Positions 8,900 to 10,000 of a stretch of DNA of 10,000 nt are shown in pieces. Made by a program: the position numbers and the translations under genes. Source of the stretch: Actinidia chinensis (Eukaryota > Streptophyta > Magnoliopsida > Ericales > Actinidiaceae); NCBI GenBank assembly GCA_009663005.1, contig CM018916.1, positions 2,884,407 to 2,894,406 of the forward strand, given 5' to 3'. Positions within the stretch are counted from its first letter, which is position 1. Each line of letters starts with the position of its first letter. The notes under the pieces are model-generated. The model ran no database searches. It was given only the letters and a program-made list of their open reading frames with translations, and was not told the DNA's origin.

Positions 8900-9390
8900 C
8901 AAAGTCCACACGAAATCGGGTGCATCGGTCTGTGGTCCATCCAGGATCCAAGAAACGTACAACCTTCCAAGCTTCAGACTATCGTCGTCAGGATAATCTC
9001 CTGCTCGATCCTGATCCCGTTTGTTTATTATCTCTACGCTCAATAAATGCATTTTCTTCGCGAGAAACTTGCAACGTCCCGAAGTAACTTCACATGTTGC
9101 ATCCAAAGGAATCACAGCGTTTCATATCTTTACACATTAGCTAGAAGTGCATTATCACCAAAGCAACGAGCCCAGATCTCGAATTTTTGAAGATTTCTAC
9201 ACCCATTTAAAGGCTCTATCGCTGTTCCCAGCAGATGTGGTCGAAAGCATTTCTAAATTATCGGCATACATTCATGCTTTCCATCCTAATTAGTAAAGGG
9301 AATTGAACTGGAGTGAACCAACAAGTACCTACAAACTAAACGTGCTGCTACTATTATGGGATGAAATACTAATTCAAAGTCAGCTTCATA
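8900..9390 (-). pseudogene. TIR1/AFB auxin-receptor C-terminal fragment (pseudogene)
   Basis: TIR1/AFB proteins are nuclear F-box receptors that bind auxin and recruit Aux/IAA repressors for ubiquitination. On the minus strand, from about 9271, MYADNLEMLS and AGNSDRAFKWV are readable. A frame change leads to NGCRNLQKFEIWARCFGDN and ALLANV, then an in-frame stop, RYETL, another stop and LWM. A third frame gives TSGRCKFLAKKM, SVEIINKR, LYVSWILDGPQTDAP and DFVWTL, ending at 8900. These match the order of the last leucine-rich repeats and the C-terminal tail of the family; the tail resembles the AFB2/3 type. The normal stop after VWTL is lost and the frame runs on to 8804. Weaker similarity (EADFELV, RLVCRYLL) extends to about 9390. 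The F-box and most LRRs are absent, so it cannot function. GC content is higher than the flanks, as expected for old coding DNA. Confidence 0.78.
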
Positions 9391-9637
9391 AAGAACTGAT
9401 ATAAAACGGTGTAGAGTTTAATTCTTTCTCCACATCACTTTCTTCTTCTTCTTCTTCTGCTTCCTTCTCTAATGTCCTGACCAATTCTTCTGGCCCGTAA
9501 AACCGCTTATCGGTCCGGGCAATTTGAATTTTCAAAATGAACTCAAAATACTTATAGATTGCATCTATAAAATCCATTTTTGGACCTGATCCTTTCTTAA
9601 ATATGTCAATTTCACCAATCATTATGTAGTTATTCAC
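9386..9637 (-). pseudogene. Unidentified acidic open frame, chimeric with repeat copy 2
   Basis: An 83-codon open minus-strand frame. Its first part (NNYIMIGEIDIFKKG to FILKIQI) lies inside repeat copy 2. After the repeat edge it continues without a stop into ARTDKRFYGPEELVRTLEKE, then an acidic run encoded by a (TTC)n tract, SDVEKELN, and a stop within GAACTGAT-proximal sequence at 9386. The second part looks like the acidic C-terminus of a real plant protein, with a charged helix followed by a Glu run, but I do not recognise the family. It lies directly upstream of the auxin-receptor fragment on the same strand. It could be a captured exon, a piece of a truncated gene continuing to the right, or chance. 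No splice sites or upstream exon could be confirmed. Confidence 0.4.
9439..9458. repeat. (TTC)n microsatellite
   Basis: About six TTC units. On the minus strand they read GAA and form the Glu run of the acidic open frame. Confidence 0.85.
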
Positions 9638-10000
9638 TTTCCATGTAAAAGAAATTCTTTCCGAAATTGTCTCACATTTATAATCTATTTATTCTCATTT
9701 TCTTTTATTATTCTAATAAAATGAATTATTGAATTTGAGTTGCTTCGTATTTTTCCTTCAAATTCTACATATACTTTGAAAAGTCAAATGTCATCAATCC
9801 ACAAATCAATGAGGAATGGGCGATATAAGTTTTGTGGAAATAATGGCTACTAGAAAATATAAGTTGGGAGAAATAGAAGAAAAAAAATTATCAAAAAATT
9901 ATAAATTATCGTGTTTAAACTAACTTTTTTTTTTATAGATCTTTTAGTTGTATTTGGATTTTTGAGGTTTGTATTTAGTGAAGTTTTATAGCTTTTCAAT
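9520..10000. repeat. Direct repeat copy 2, cut by window edge
   Basis: Second copy of the segment at 7644, same orientation, reaching the right window edge. Differences from copy 1 are mostly single-base changes, for example GCACCG against GCATCT near its start and GGGGGAT against GGGCGAT near 9820. A T-run is one or two bases longer near 9930. It abuts unrelated sequence at its left edge (CGGTCCGGG), the acidic open frame described separately. Confidence 0.9.

Noticed and set aside
7644..10000. The two direct repeats as a conventional LTR pair
   Set aside because: The left edges lack a TG start, no PBS or polypurine tract is visible beside them, and the right edge of copy 2 is outside the window. 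Kept only as direct repeats.

Overview
The window looks like intergenic DNA from a flowering plant, most likely a dicot. The reasons are an AT-rich background, a long decayed Ty3/gypsy LTR retrotransposon with plant-type sequence, and a broken fragment of a plant TIR1/AFB auxin-receptor gene. I found no intact protein-coding gene and no RNA gene. All assignments come from reading the sequence by eye; no database search was run.

Positions 1 to 6103 are the 5' part of a Ty3/gypsy-type element on the minus strand. Read on that strand, it runs: 5' LTR (6103 to 5325, 779 bp, TGTAGACACTC... to ...GTGTACA), a primer-binding site, a short leader, a broken gag (about 5249 to 3470), a linker, a protease region (about 2860 to 2390), a pro-RT spacer, reverse transcriptase (about 1190 to 480), and the start of RNase H (480 to 1). 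The rest of RNase H, any integrase and the 3' LTR would lie to the left, outside the window. Every coding module has frameshifts and stops, so this copy cannot make its own proteins. The LTR start, the gag and protease wording and a missing RNase H catalytic Asp suggest the Tat/Ogre/Retand side of plant Ty3/gypsy, but lineage is an inference.

Positions 6104 to 7643 are very AT-rich host flank, with a small palindrome-bearing repeat near 6208 to 6300 and no gene.

Positions 7644 to 10000 form a composite locus. A segment of about 480 bp at 7644 occurs again at 9520 in the same orientation, about 95% identical by eye. Between the copies, on the minus strand, lies a decayed 3' fragment of a TIR1/AFB-type auxin receptor (LRR end and C-terminus, 8900 to about 9390). 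Directly upstream of it is an unidentified acidic open frame (9386 to 9637) that runs into the second repeat copy. Two direct repeats around gene scraps suggest a segmental duplication or a transposon that captured gene fragments. This is the most interesting part of the window.
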